A stretch of DNA of 64,000 bases, from assembly GCF_900110225.1 (NCBI RefSeq), contig NZ_FOCW01000001.1:744001-808000 (forward strand), read 5' to 3'. Source of the DNA: Allobrachymonas denitrificans DSM 15123 (GTDB lineage Bacteria; Pseudomonadota; Gammaproteobacteria; Burkholderiales; Burkholderiaceae_C). Position numbers and translations under genes: made by a program. A model generated the notes under the pieces. The model saw nothing but the letters and a program-made list of their open reading frames with translations. It did no database searches and was not told where the DNA came from. The number at the start of each line of letters is the position of its first letter. The first letter of the stretch is position 1. Below, piece after piece: positions 43,684 to 52,941 of this stretch.

Positions 43684-44334
43684 CTACTCGGCATCAGGCT
43701 GAACAGCCGGCGCTGCCTGCTGGAATGCAGGCAGTTCCGCACAGGCCGCGTCGATGCGCAGTAAGGTCGGGTAGTCATCCATCGGGCAGTTGAAGCGGCG
43801 TGCATTGAACAGTTGCGGCACCAGGCAGCAATCGGCCAGCGTGGGCGTGTCGCCATGGCAGAAGCGGCCGGTGCTCGGGTGGCTGGCGAGCATCGCCTCC
43901 AGACCCTGCAGGCCGGTGGCGATCCAGTGGCCGTACCAGGCGTCCTTCTGTTCCTGCGTGGCGCCGAGTTCCTTGCCCAGGTATTGCAGCACGCGCAGGT
44001 TGTTGATCGGGTGGATGTCGCAGGCAATGCCTTGCGCGATGGCACGCACGCGGGCGCGGCCTTCCGCGTCTGCCGGGAGCAGGACGGGACCGGGCTGGGT
44101 TTCATCCAGGTATTCGATGATGGCGAGCGACTGCGTCAGCACCGTGCCGTCATTGAGTTCCAGCGCGGGCACCAGGCCTTGCGGGTTCTTGGCGCGGTAG
44201 GCGGCAGAGTGCTGCTCGCCCCCGTTGCGCGCCAGATGGACCGGCACGGCCTCGTGGGCCACGCCTTTCAGCGCCAGCGCGATGCGGACGCGGTAGGCAG
44301 CGGAGCTGCGGAAATAGGTATAGAGCTGGGGCAT
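43684..44334 (-). CDS. maiA: maleylacetoacetate/maleylpyruvate isomerase
   Basis: This 216-residue zeta-class glutathione transferase isomerises a cis maleyl to a trans fumaryl intermediate. The glutathione site motif is YFRSSAAYRVRIALALKG (7-24), with Ser residues in the catalytic position, and LTQSLAIIEYLDE (about 70) binds glutathione. The C-terminal domain has NNLRVLQYLG. It is the last gene of the catabolic cluster. An eight-copy repeat starts six bases upstream of the ATG and fills the place where a ribosome binding site should be. Confidence 0.9.
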   Translation of the reverse strand: MPQLYTYFRSSAAYRVRIALALKGVAHEAVPVHLARNGGEQHSAAYRAKNPQGLVPALELNDGTVLTQSLAIIEYLDETQPGPVLLPADAEGRARVRAIAQGIACDIHPINNLRVLQYLGKELGATQEQKDAWYGHWIATGLQGLEAMLASHPSTGRFCHGDTPTLADCCLVPQLFNARRFNCPMDDYPTLLRIDAACAELPAFQQAAPAVQPDAE

Positions 44335-44340
44335 GATGCT

Positions 44341-44404
44341 GGACTGCTGGACTGCTGGACTGCTGGACTGCTGGACTGCTGGACTGCTGGACTGCTGGAC
44401 TGCT
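44341..44404. repeat. tandem array, unit GGACTGCT, eight copies
   Basis: Eight perfect 8-bp copies fill the region directly upstream of the maiA start. On the minus strand the frame of maiA stays open through the array to a GTG at 44421, giving peptide repeats PAVQQSSS. Because eight is not a multiple of three, copy changes would shift that frame. Confidence 0.96.
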
Positions 44405-44474
44405 GGATGGGGGCGAGCCACGCTGTGCGCACCGGCGTTCAGTGCGCATCAGCGATAGCTTCCAGAGCTGTGAC

Positions 44475-45488
44475 TCAGCGAGCGGAGGCGGTGTCGACCG
44501 TGTTTTCAATCGTCCCGAAAATGCTCTGCCCCCCGGCATCAAACATCTCGATCCGCACCACATCGCCGTGGTCCATGAATGGCGTGGCCGGCTTGCCCTG
44601 CTCGATGGTCTCGTAGGTGCGCACTTCGGCGAGGCAGCAATAGCCCACGCCGCCGTTGTCCACGGTGGAGCCCCACAGGCTGTCCTGCTTGTTCGACACG
44701 GTGCCGGAGCCGATGATGCTGCCGGCGCACAGCGTGCGTGTCTTGGCCACATGGGCCACCAGCTGGCCGAAGCTGAAGGTCATGTCCATGCCGGCGTTGG
44801 GCTTGCCGAACAGCTTGCCGTTCAGGTGCACCATCAGCGGCAGATGCACCTTGGCGTCCTTCCAGGCGTCGCCCAGTTCGTCCGGCGTCACCGCCACCGG
44901 GCTGAAAGCGCTGGCCGGCTTGCTCTGGAAGAAGCCGAAACCCTTGGCCAGTTCGTTCGGAATCAGGTTGCGCAGCGACACATCGTTCACCAGCATGATC
45001 AGGCGGATGGCGCTGGCGGCTTCTTCGGGCGTGGCGCCCTGGGCTACATCGCCCGTCACCACCGTGACTTCGGCCTCGAAATCGATGCCCCATTCAGGCT
45101 TGGCCACCACCGTGTCGCGCGGGCCGACAAAGCCGTCGGAGCCGCCCTGGTACATCAGCGGATCGCTGTAGAAGGACTGCGGCACCTCGGCATTGCGCGC
45201 CTTGCGCACCAGCTCTACATGGTTGATGTAGGCGGAGCCGTCGGCCCACTGGAAGGCGCGTGGCAGCGGCGAATGGCAGGCGGCTTGGTCGAACGGCTCG
45301 CCTTCGATGGCGCCGCTGTTCAGGGCTTCGTAGGTCTGGCGCAGTTGCGGCTCGGTGCCGGCCCAGTCGTCCAGCGCGGCCTGCAGGGTGCGGGCGATGG
45401 CAGGGACGGCGCGGCAGCGCGTCAGGTCGCGGCTGACGACGACGAGCGTGCCGTCACGGCCGCCTTGCTTGAGGGTGGCGAGTTTCAT
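44475..45488 (-). CDS. fumarylacetoacetate hydrolase family protein
   Basis: This 337-residue FAH-fold enzyme hydrolyses the C-C bond of a fumaryl-type 1,3-diketo acid. Metal-binding acids are in WGIDFEAEVTVVTGDVA, and the family loop GSIIGSGTVSNKQDS is intact. The N-terminal domain (KLATLKQGGRDGTLVVVSRD) is present, as in homogentisate-pathway enzymes, although shorter FAH proteins also share the fold. It overlaps the VOC gene by four bases. It would act after MaiA in the route. Confidence 0.88.
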   Translation of the reverse strand: MKLATLKQGGRDGTLVVVSRDLTRCRAVPAIARTLQAALDDWAGTEPQLRQTYEALNSGAIEGEPFDQAACHSPLPRAFQWADGSAYINHVELVRKARNAEVPQSFYSDPLMYQGGSDGFVGPRDTVVAKPEWGIDFEAEVTVVTGDVAQGATPEEAASAIRLIMLVNDVSLRNLIPNELAKGFGFFQSKPASAFSPVAVTPDELGDAWKDAKVHLPLMVHLNGKLFGKPNAGMDMTFSFGQLVAHVAKTRTLCAGSIIGSGTVSNKQDSLWGSTVDNGGVGYCCLAEVRTYETIEQGKPATPFMDHGDVVRIEMFDAGGQSIFGTIENTVDTASAR

Positions 45489-46042
45489 GCTTGGGTCCTT
45501 TTGTCGTAGGCGTAGCTGCCATCATGCATCCAGCGGGCGTGCTGCGGGGCGCGTCTGGTTTCTGCCCATTCGTTCAGCATCTCCCACTTCACGGCGTCGA
45601 GCTTTGCGTTCATCTCGGCCGTGGCGGTATTGGCCGCCAGTTCCAGGCGGTGGCCGTTGGGGTCGAAGAAGTAGATCGACTGGAACAGGGTGTGGTCGGT
45701 CGGGCCCACCACCTCGATGCCGGCGGCTTCGAGCTCGGCCTTGGTCTGCAGCATGGTCTCGACGGAATCGACTTCGAGCGCCAGGTGCTGCGTCCAGGTC
45801 GGGGTGTTCTCGTCGCGGCCCATGGGGGCGCAGGTGGGCAATTCGAAAAAGGCCAGGATGTTGCCGTTGCCGGCATCCAGGAACACATGCATGTACGGGT
45901 CGGCCGCCTTGGTGGACGGCACTTCGTCTTCGGCAATGGCGAGCACGAAGTCCATCTTCAGGTGCTTGACATACCACTCGACGGTCTCTTTGGCATCCTT
46001 GCAGCGGTAGGCCACATGGTGGATTTTGCGGATCAGGCTCAT
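45485..46042 (-). CDS. VOC-family metalloprotein, possible ring-cleaving or lyase enzyme
   Basis: This 185-residue protein has one VOC fold made of two beta-alpha-beta3 modules. The candidate ligands are H8/H9 (RKIHHVAY), E67 (AFFELP), H86 (TQHLALEV) and E134 (GHRLELA). This is the His-Glu-His-Glu arrangement of glyoxalase I, and it could also support the two-His one-carboxylate site of extradiol dioxygenases. Its place between monooxygenase and hydrolase genes suggests it acts on the ring product. Its activity cannot be fixed from sequence. Confidence 0.85.
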   Translation of the reverse strand: MSLIRKIHHVAYRCKDAKETVEWYVKHLKMDFVLAIAEDEVPSTKAADPYMHVFLDAGNGNILAFFELPTCAPMGRDENTPTWTQHLALEVDSVETMLQTKAELEAAGIEVVGPTDHTLFQSIYFFDPNGHRLELAANTATAEMNAKLDAVKWEMLNEWAETRRAPQHARWMHDGSYAYDKRTQA

Positions 46043-46052
46043 GGCGCTCTCA

Positions 46053-46307
46053 TTAAAGCTGCGCAGCAGCGGGGGTGGGGGATGGGGTGGTGTTGCGGGC
46101 AATTGCCATGGCTTCGCGCAGCGTGCCGATGTCGCCGATGTGGTTGGCCAGCAGCAGGATCAGGCGGGCATTGACCATGGCGCTCTGCTCGTCGCTCAGG
46201 TCGCGGTGCATGTCGATCAGGGCTTCATAGAAGTCGTCACCGGGCGAGAACAGCTGGAAGTAGCGCTTGCCTTGCTCGGAGAAGTTGGGTTGCGTGTTCA
46301 GGGGCAT
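46053..46307 (-). CDS. DUF2783 protein
   Basis: This 84-residue soluble protein has the DUF2783 core GDDFYEALIDMHRDLSDEQS and RLILLLANHIGDIGTLREAM. The family usually lies next to flavin monooxygenase genes, so a subunit, chaperone or effector role has been suggested but not shown. It is 16 bp downstream of the monooxygenase and 10 bp upstream of the VOC gene. GGAGACC precedes its ATG. Confidence 0.85.
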   Translation of the reverse strand: MPLNTQPNFSEQGKRYFQLFSPGDDFYEALIDMHRDLSDEQSAMVNARLILLLANHIGDIGTLREAMAIARNTTPSPTPAAAQL

Positions 46308-46323
46308 GAGGGTCTCCTTCGGA

Positions 46324-47988
46324 TCAGGCGTTGCCGGTGGCGCGGGCGAGGGCAGCGCGGACCTTGTTGGCATCGAACTGGCGCCAGCGGGCTGCCACAT
46401 GCTGGTCGGGGCGCAGCAGGTAGCTGGTGCCGGGCTGCAGGTCGTAGCGTTCGCGGATGCGCTGATTGCTGTCGATCAGCGTGGGCAGGCCGGACGGAGC
46501 CGTACCGCGCTGGGCGATGATCAGGGGCTGGACCGGGATGGTGCCTTGCGCCAGCGCGGACAGTGCCTGCGCCGTGGCTGCATCCAGAGCGGAGGCATCT
46601 TCGACGTAGTGCAGCAGCTGGAAGCGGTTGCCGCAGTGCTGCAGCAGCCAGGGGCGCTGGCCACCGCCCACCGGCGCATCGTCCATCGGTGCGCCCGGAA
46701 CCATGTTGCCGGCAAAGCTGTCGCTGTCCGGCGTATTCAGGCCGGAAGTGGTCAGGTAGCTCGGCACCGAGAGGCGTCCCGAGTTGACCAGCGCCCGCGC
46801 AAACGGATAGTCACCGGCCAGTTCCAGCACGGCGTTGCGGAAGGTGGTGCTGGTCTTGCTCTTGGGCGTGATGAAATCGGTGGAGCGGGTGGAGTTGAGG
46901 ATGTTCTCGTCCGCCGCGTAGCCGCGCTCGTCCGTGTAGCTGTCGAGCAGGCTGGCCGGAGCCTTGCCTTCCAAGATCAGCTTGAGCTTCCAGATCAGGT
47001 TGTCGGTATCCTGGATGCCGGAGTTGGCACCACGGGCGCCGAAGGGCGACACCTGGTGCGCCGAATCGCCGGCAAACAGCACGCGGCCATGGTTGAAGCG
47101 GCCCATGCGGCGGCACTGGAAGGTGTAGACGCTCACCCATTCCAGTTCGAACTCGCGCTCGTCGCCCAGCATGGCGCGGATGCGCGGAATCACGTTCTCG
47201 GGTTTCTTTTCCTCTTCGGGATCGGCCTGCCAGCCCAGCTGGAAGTCGATGCGCCACACGTTGTCGGCCTGGCGGTGAAGCAGCACCGACTGGTTGCGGT
47301 GGAAGGGCGGATCGAACCAGAACCAGCGCTCGGCCGGGTACTCGGCCTTCATCACCACGTCGGCGATCAGGAAGCGGTCCATGAAAATCTTGCCGTCGAT
47401 GTCCAGACCCAGCATGGTGCGGATCGGGCTGCGTGCGCCGTCGCAGGCGATCAGCCAGTCGGCGGTGAGGGAATAGGGGCCGTCCGGCGTTTCTACGCGG
47501 ATGGTGGCCTTGTCTGCGTCCTGCAGCACGCTGATCACGTTGTTTTTGAACCGGATCTCCAGGTTGGGCAGCTCACGGGCACGCTTGAGCAGGTACTCCT
47601 CCAGGTAGTACTGCTGCAGGTTGATCATGCCGGGGCGGTTGTGGTCGTCCTGCGGGCGCAGGTTGAAGTTGAACACCTCGTCCTCGCGGAAGAAGGTGCG
47701 GCCCACGTTCCACGACACGCCCTTGTCGACGAAATCCTCGCCGCAGCCCATGCGGTCCAGCACTTCGAGCGCGCGCTTGGCGTAGCACACGCCGCGCGAG
47801 CCGATCGAGACGGTATCATCGTTGTCCAGCACGACCACGGCATGGCCTTGCGAGGCCAGATCGATGGCGGCGGACAGGCCGACCGGGCCGGCACCTACCA
47901 CCACTACCGGGTAGTGGCCGGGGCGCTTCTCGGCGATCTCCGGCGGCTGGACATAGGGGAACTTCTGGTACTGGTAGGTACTGAGCAT
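46324..47988 (-). CDS. FAD-dependent aromatic monooxygenase (PheA/TfdB/MhpA type)
   Basis: This 554-residue class A flavin monooxygenase has the FAD fold VVVVGAGPVGLSAAIDLASQ (28-47) and the Asp-Gly motif DWLIACDGARSPIR. The second FAD motif is GRVLFAGDSAHQVSPFGARG. A C-terminal thioredoxin-like region of about 130 residues resembles phenol hydroxylase. It should hydroxylate a phenolic ring with NAD(P)H and O2. The start at 47988 has GGAGA upstream. It is the first gene of the DUF2783-VOC-FAH-MaiA operon. The substrate is unknown. Confidence 0.88.
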   Translation of the reverse strand: MLSTYQYQKFPYVQPPEIAEKRPGHYPVVVVGAGPVGLSAAIDLASQGHAVVVLDNDDTVSIGSRGVCYAKRALEVLDRMGCGEDFVDKGVSWNVGRTFFREDEVFNFNLRPQDDHNRPGMINLQQYYLEEYLLKRARELPNLEIRFKNNVISVLQDADKATIRVETPDGPYSLTADWLIACDGARSPIRTMLGLDIDGKIFMDRFLIADVVMKAEYPAERWFWFDPPFHRNQSVLLHRQADNVWRIDFQLGWQADPEEEKKPENVIPRIRAMLGDEREFELEWVSVYTFQCRRMGRFNHGRVLFAGDSAHQVSPFGARGANSGIQDTDNLIWKLKLILEGKAPASLLDSYTDERGYAADENILNSTRSTDFITPKSKTSTTFRNAVLELAGDYPFARALVNSGRLSVPSYLTTSGLNTPDSDSFAGNMVPGAPMDDAPVGGGQRPWLLQHCGNRFQLLHYVEDASALDAATAQALSALAQGTIPVQPLIIAQRGTAPSGLPTLIDSNQRIRERYDLQPGTSYLLRPDQHVAARWRQFDANKVRAALARATGNA

Positions 47989-48169
47989 GATGTTGTCTCC
48001 GGACGGGCTATGCGGTCTTTGCCGTGTGCAGTCTGTTGCTGCGTGCCCTGTTGGGGGAAGAGTGGGGTCCGCCGTCATGGCGTTCCTGGATATCCTTGTT
48101 CAGGCGCGACGAGGCGCCCGAAAAGTGTCGAAAGCCGCTCGATGGGCCGCTTGGCGCTGAAGGGGTGGC

Positions 48170-49135
48170 TTAGTCCTGCTGCAGCGCGTGCCACATCTGC
48201 TGGTCGCGCTCGGCCGTCCAGATGCGCGGGTCGCGGATGCCGCTGGCTTCGTCATGCGCGCGCGTCACGTCGAAGGGTAGGCAGTGTTCGTAGATGAATA
48301 CCTGGCCGAACTTCGGATCCATGGCCTTGCGGGTGTGTGCCATGGTGGCCTTCAGGTCCATGCCCTGGGCCACGGCTTCCTGGGCGCTCTGGTAGAGCGT
48401 GCTGACGAAATCGCGCGTGTAAGCCAGGCCTTTCTGCACGGCATCGCGGTCCATCAGCGCCGGGCCACGGCCGGGCACCAGCTTGTCGAAGTTCATGGCG
48501 GCCAGGTTGTCCAGCGTCTGCGGCCAGTCGGCCAGATAGGCGTCGCCGGTGTAGCAGGCGGCATCGGCCTCGACCAGGTCGCCGGAGAAGCAGATGTTCT
48601 GCGACGGCAGGTAGACGATGGTGTCGCCCTTGGTATGGCCGCGGCCGACCTGCTTGATGCGCACTTCCAGCTTGCCCATCCACAGCGTCATCTCGCCGTT
48701 GAACACCAGCGTCGGCCAAGTCAGGCCGGGCACGCTTTCCACGGCCTGGAACAGGCGCGGGAAGCGGCCTATTTCCGAATCCATGTCCTGCTGGCCGCGC
48801 TCGACGATCAGGTCCCAGGTGTCCTGGCTGGCGATGATCTGCTCCAGCCCCTCGCTCTTGTAACCGCTGGCACCCAGCACGCGCACGGCGTGGTAGTGCG
48901 TCAGCACCACGTACTTGATCGGCAGGTCGGTGATCTCGCGGATTTTCTTGATCACGCCTTGCGCTGCCACGGGCGTGGCAGTGGCGTCGATGATCATCAC
49001 GCCGTCATCGCCAATGATGACGCCGGTGTTCGGGTCGCCCTCGGCCGTGTAGGCGTAGGCGTTGTCGCTCAGCTTCTCCCAGCTGATCTGCTTCTCTTCC
49101 AGATCGGCCTGGGATGCAAATTTCTTCTCGCTCAT
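48170..49135 (-). CDS. MBL-fold protein with altered metal motif
   Basis: This 321-residue metallo-beta-lactamase-fold protein should have THxHxDH but shows LTHYHAVRVLGASGY (78-92), so the motif Asp and third His are replaced by V84 and R85. Other ligand positions, such as GHTKGDTIVYLP and CFSGDLVE, look present. Similar altered proteins are annotated in Burkholderiales, but their activity is not established. The start at 49135 has GGAGA upstream. It is divergent from the LysR gene and is upstream of the monooxygenase gene, which is 181 bp away. Confidence 0.83.
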   Translation of the reverse strand: MSEKKFASQADLEEKQISWEKLSDNAYAYTAEGDPNTGVIIGDDGVMIIDATATPVAAQGVIKKIREITDLPIKYVVLTHYHAVRVLGASGYKSEGLEQIIASQDTWDLIVERGQQDMDSEIGRFPRLFQAVESVPGLTWPTLVFNGEMTLWMGKLEVRIKQVGRGHTKGDTIVYLPSQNICFSGDLVEADAACYTGDAYLADWPQTLDNLAAMNFDKLVPGRGPALMDRDAVQKGLAYTRDFVSTLYQSAQEAVAQGMDLKATMAHTRKAMDPKFGQVFIYEHCLPFDVTRAHDEASGIRDPRIWTAERDQQMWHALQQD

Positions 49136-49192
49136 GCTTGTCTCCATAAGGGGTGGGTGGCAGGGCCTTGGGTGCAATTAAAGGCCAAAGGG

Positions 49193-49229
49193 ATTTATCA
49201 TACAAGCAGTATTTATCCATGGATTTATC
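49193..49229. promoter_or_regulatory. three direct repeats of ATTTATC between MBL and LysR genes
   Basis: ATTTATC occurs at 49193-49199, 49211-49217 and 49223-49229, on an AT-rich stretch in a GC-rich window. The last two copies flank ATCCATGGAT, a perfect palindrome (49215-49224). The site ends ten bases before the LysR ATG. It is the best candidate operator of the catabolic cluster. Confidence 0.5.
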
Positions 49230-49239
49230 GGATTAACTG

Positions 49240-50184
49240 ATGAATGTCACCCTGCGGCAATTGCGCGCCTTTGTGGCCGTGGCGCGTACCGGCAGCTTCA
49301 CGCTGGCGGCGGAAAGCCTGTTCATCACCCAGTCGGCGCTGAGCGGGCTGATCAAGGAGCTGGAGCAGGCGCTGGGCTTGCGCCTGTTCGACCGCAGCAC
49401 GCGGCGGCTGCAGCTGTCCGACGCGGGCAGCGATCTGGTGACGCATATCGAGAAGATCCTGCTCGATCTCGATGGCGTGATCGATGAGGTGGGCAAGCTC
49501 AAGGCCTTGCAACGCGGGCTGGTGCGCGTGGCTGTGCCGCAGTTGATGGCGTGCACGCTGATGCCCGGGCTGATGGCGTCGTTCCGCAACGACCATCCGC
49601 AGGTGCAGCTGCGCCTGGTGGATTCGCTGGTGGAACAGGTGATCAACCGCGTATTCACGGGGGAGGTAGATTTTGGCCTCGGGCCGGAACGGGCCCCCAA
49701 TTCGGACATCGAAGCGACGCAGCTGTTCGAGCTGCCCTTCATGGCTGCCTTGCCGCGCACACACCGGCTGGCGTGCCAGCGGGAGTTGCGCTGGGCCGAT
49801 CTGGCGGGCGATCCGCTGATCACGCTACAGGGCCAGTTCACCGAACGCCTGGCGACCGACCTGGGTGCCGCGCGCCGCAACGTCACGCTGGAGCCAGCCA
49901 ACGAGGTGGCTTTCATGTCGACAGCGCTGAGCATGGTGGCGGCGGGGCTGGGGCTGACCATCTGCATTCCCTATGCGGCAGAGATGGTGCAGCAGTATGG
50001 GCTGGTGCTGCGGCCGGTGGTCGATCCGGTGGTGCTGCGCGGCTTCTACATCTTCCGCAGGCGCGGCCGCACGCTGTCACCGGCGGCGCAGCGCTTTCAT
50101 GATTTCATCTGCGACGAGCTGCATCAGCACCGGCCATTCGAGCGCGCCTTGCGCGAGGCGCAGGCCGCCGGGCTGGAGGGATAG
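49240..50184 (+). CDS. LysR-family regulator of the catabolic cluster
   Basis: This 314-residue regulator has the N-terminal winged helix LRQLRAFVAVARTGSFTLAA and ESLFITQSALSGLIKELE, and a C-terminal effector domain. It is divergent from the MBL gene with 104 bp between the starts. LysR proteins usually control a divergent gene set and themselves with an intermediate of the pathway as effector. So the catabolic cluster is the likely target. Confidence 0.9.
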   Translation: MNVTLRQLRAFVAVARTGSFTLAAESLFITQSALSGLIKELEQALGLRLFDRSTRRLQLSDAGSDLVTHIEKILLDLDGVIDEVGKLKALQRGLVRVAVPQLMACTLMPGLMASFRNDHPQVQLRLVDSLVEQVINRVFTGEVDFGLGPERAPNSDIEATQLFELPFMAALPRTHRLACQRELRWADLAGDPLITLQGQFTERLATDLGAARRNVTLEPANEVAFMSTALSMVAAGLGLTICIPYAAEMVQQYGLVLRPVVDPVVLRGFYIFRRRGRTLSPAAQRFHDFICDELHQHRPFERALREAQAAGLEG

Positions 50185-50277
50185 GAAGGCCGCACCTACA
50201 ATGCTGGACTCAGCCCTCGCTGCCGGTCTAGACCGCACGCACCGCCCCCAGACGCCGTTCTCCACGATTCGCCCCGA

Positions 50278-52929
50278 ATGAGTTCCACGCCCCGTTCCGA
50301 TCTTCCGGGCCACACGCCCATGATGTCGCAATATCTCCAGATGAAGGAGGCGCATCCCGACACGCTGCTGTTCTACCGCATGGGTGACTTCTACGAGCTG
50401 TTCTACGAAGACGCGACCAAGGCCGCGCGCCTGCTCGGCATCACGCTGACCACGCGCGGCCAGTCCGCCGGCATGCCGGTCACTATGGCTGGCGTGCCGG
50501 TGCACTCGGTCGACAGCTATCTGGCCAAGCTGATCCAGATGGGCGAATCGGTGGCCATTGGGGAGCAGGTGGGCGAGGTGGGCGCTTCCAAGGGCCCGGT
50601 GGAGCGCAAGGTGGTGCGCGTGGTCACGCCGGGCACGTTGACGGATATCGAACTGCTGGGCGACAAGACCGAGGCCATGCTGCTGGCGCTCTACCTGCCG
50701 CAACGCACGGGCCGTGGCGCCTCAGGTAACGCAGGCCTAGCCTGGATGAGCCTGACGCAGGGCCGCATGGTGCTGGCCGAATGCGCACCCGACCAGATCG
50801 ATGCCTGGATCAGCCGCATCCAGCCGGCCGAGGTGCTCTACAGCGCCGATATCGGCACTACCCAGCGCGCCCAGCTGCAGCAATGGCAGCAGCACGGCGC
50901 CATGCAGCGTTTCATCATCACCGAGCGCCCCGGCTTCACCTTCGACAGCAGTCTGGGCCTGCGCAAGCTCACCGAGCAGTTGCGCAGCCCCAACCTCAAC
51001 GCCTGGCAGGCCGATGATGTGCCGCAGGCGCACGCCGCCGCCGCCGCGCTGCTGGCCTACGCCGAGCACACCCAGGGCCGTGCCGTCACCCATCTGCACA
51101 GCCTGCAGGTGCAGCGCGACGATTCACTCATCAACCTGCCACTCACCACCCAGCGCAACCTGGAACTGACGCAAACGCTGCGCGGCGAAACCAGCCCGAC
51201 CCTGTTCAGTCTGCTGGACACCTGCGAAAGCGGCATGGGCAGCCGCGCGCTCAAGCACTGGCTGCTGCACCCGGAGCGCGCCCGTACGGTGGCACAGCAG
51301 CGCCTGCAGGCCATCGGCCTGCTGCGCGAGCGCGGCCTCAAGGATCTGCGTGCCGCCCTGCACGGCATCAGCGACGTGGAACGCATCAGCGCACGTCTGG
51401 CGCTGCGCCAGAGCAAACCGCGCGAACTGTCCGGCCTGCTGCGTACCCTGTCGCAGGCGGAAGGCCTGCGCAGCCGTCTGTTGCAGGTATTGGAAGGCGA
51501 GGGCGAAGGCCTGCTGTCCACCATCGCCGCCCAGCTGCAGTCGCCGGCCGAGGTGCTGGGTCTGCTGCAGCGCACGCTGCAATCCGATCCCGCCGTCAAC
51601 ATCCGTGACGGTGGCGTGATTGCCGACGGTTTCGATGCCGATCTGGACGAGCTGCGCGGCATCCAGACCCATAGCGCAGAATTCCTGCTGACACTGGAGG
51701 CGCGCGAGCGCGAACGCACCGGCATCGCCAACCTGCGCGTGCAGTACAACCGCGTGCATGGCTTCTACATCGAGGTCACCACCGGCCAGCTCGACAAGGT
51801 CCCCTCCGACTACCAGCGACGCCAGACGCTCAAGAACGCCGAGCGCTTCATCACGCCCGAACTCAAGGCCTTCGAGGACAAGGCACTCTCCGCGCAGGAC
51901 CGCGCCCTGGCCCGCGAAAAGTGGCTGTACGAGCAGCTGATCGAATCCCTGCAGCCCCATGTCGGCCAGTTGCAGACCCTGGCCGCCGCCATGGCCACGC
52001 TCGACGCGCTCTGTGCCCTGGCCGAGCGCAGCCTGGCGCTGGACTGGTGCGCGCCCACCTTCGCCATCGAGCCATGCATCGAGATCACTGCTGGCCGTCA
52101 CCCCGTGGTGCAGTCGCGCCTGATGGAAACCACCGGCGCCAGTTTCATCGCCAACGATACGCTGCTCAATCCGAAGCAGCGCATGCAGATCATCACGGGC
52201 CCCAACATGGGCGGCAAGTCGACCTACATGCGCCAGGTCGCGCTGATCGTGCTGCTGGCCAGCATGGGCAGCCATGTGCCTGCCAGCAGTTGCCGCATCG
52301 GCCCGATCGATGCCATCCTCACCCGGATCGGCGCGGCAGATGACCTGGCCAATGCCCAGTCCACCTTCATGCTGGAAATGACGGAAGCGGCGCAGATCCT
52401 GCACGGCGCCACGCCGCACAGCCTGGTGCTGATGGACGAGATCGGCCGCGGCACCAGCACCTTTGATGGCTTGGCACTGGCCGGCGGCATCGCCACGCAC
52501 CTGCACGACAAGACGCAGGCGCTGACGCTGTTCGCCACGCACTATTTCGAACTGACCGAGTTTCCCAAGCAGCAGCACGCTGCCGTCAACGTGCATGTGA
52601 GCGCGGCGGAAGCCGGGCACGACATCGTCTTCCTGCACGCCATCGAGCCGGGCCCGGCCAGCCGCAGCTACGGCATCCAGGTGGCACGATTGGCAGGCAT
52701 GCCGGCAGCCGTCATCCACCACGCGCGCCATGCCTTGCAGGCGCTGGAAAGCCAGCAGCAGGAAAGCCGGTCCCAGATCGACCTGTTCGCTGCTCCGCCG
52801 CTGCCTGCGGCAGAACCGGAGCCCGTGCCGAGTGCCATCGAACAGGAACTGGCAAGCCTCGACCCTGACGCCATGACGCCGCGCGAGGCGCTGGATGCGC
52901 TCTACGCGCTCAAGGGGTTGATGCGCTGA
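50278..52929 (+). CDS. mutS: DNA mismatch repair protein MutS
   Basis: This 883-residue ATPase recognises mismatches and begins repair. The mismatch wedge F38-Y39-E40 is in [10 protein letters not shown]. Walker A is [13 protein letters not shown] (about 641-653) and Walker B is [18 protein letters not shown] (about 717). The clamp and lever domains are in between. It has the full E. coli-type length of about 853 plus a small C-terminal extension. A TACAAT at 50198 may be its -10 box. The gene ends 12 bp from a converging small gene. Confidence 0.97.
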   Translation: MSSTPRSDLPGHTPMMSQYLQMKEAHPDTLLFYRMGDFYELFYEDATKAARLLGITLTTRGQSAGMPVTMAGVPVHSVDSYLAKLIQMGESVAIGEQVGEVGASKGPVERKVVRVVTPGTLTDIELLGDKTEAMLLALYLPQRTGRGASGNAGLAWMSLTQGRMVLAECAPDQIDAWISRIQPAEVLYSADIGTTQRAQLQQWQQHGAMQRFIITERPGFTFDSSLGLRKLTEQLRSPNLNAWQADDVPQAHAAAAALLAYAEHTQGRAVTHLHSLQVQRDDSLINLPLTTQRNLELTQTLRGETSPTLFSLLDTCESGMGSRALKHWLLHPERARTVAQQRLQAIGLLRERGLKDLRAALHGISDVERISARLALRQSKPRELSGLLRTLSQAEGLRSRLLQVLEGEGEGLLSTIAAQLQSPAEVLGLLQRTLQSDPAVNIRDGGVIADGFDADLDELRGIQTHSAEFLLTLEARERERTGIANLRVQYNRVHGFYIEVTTGQLDKVPSDYQRRQTLKNAERFITPELKAFEDKALSAQDRALAREKWLYEQLIESLQPHVGQLQTLAAAMATLDALCALAERSLALDWCAPTFAIEPCIEITAGRHPVVQSRLMETTGASFIANDTLLNPKQRMQIITGPNMGGKSTYMRQVALIVLLASMGSHVPASSCRIGPIDAILTRIGAADDLANAQSTFMLEMTEAAQILHGATPHSLVLMDEIGRGTSTFDGLALAGGIATHLHDKTQALTLFATHYFELTEFPKQQHAAVNVHVSAAEAGHDIVFLHAIEPGPASRSYGIQVARLAGMPAAVIHHARHALQALESQQQESRSQIDLFAAPPLPAAEPEPVPSAIEQELASLDPDAMTPREALDALYALKGLMR

Positions 52930-52941
52930 AATCGGCCGTGA

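Noticed and set aside
43684-44421. MaiA with an N-terminal extension of 29 residues from the GTG at 44421
   Set aside because: Zeta-class transferases begin at the glutathione motif, as does the ATG at 44334. The extension is kept only as a phase-variation hypothesis.
47989-48169. A small gene or RNA between the MBL and monooxygenase genes
   Set aside because: The 181 bp show a ribosome binding site for the monooxygenase gene but no convincing frame or stable fold.
51124-52731. A 535-codon frame opposite mutS
   Set aside because: It overlaps the MutS ATPase domain, which has intact Walker motifs, and its own product resembles nothing.
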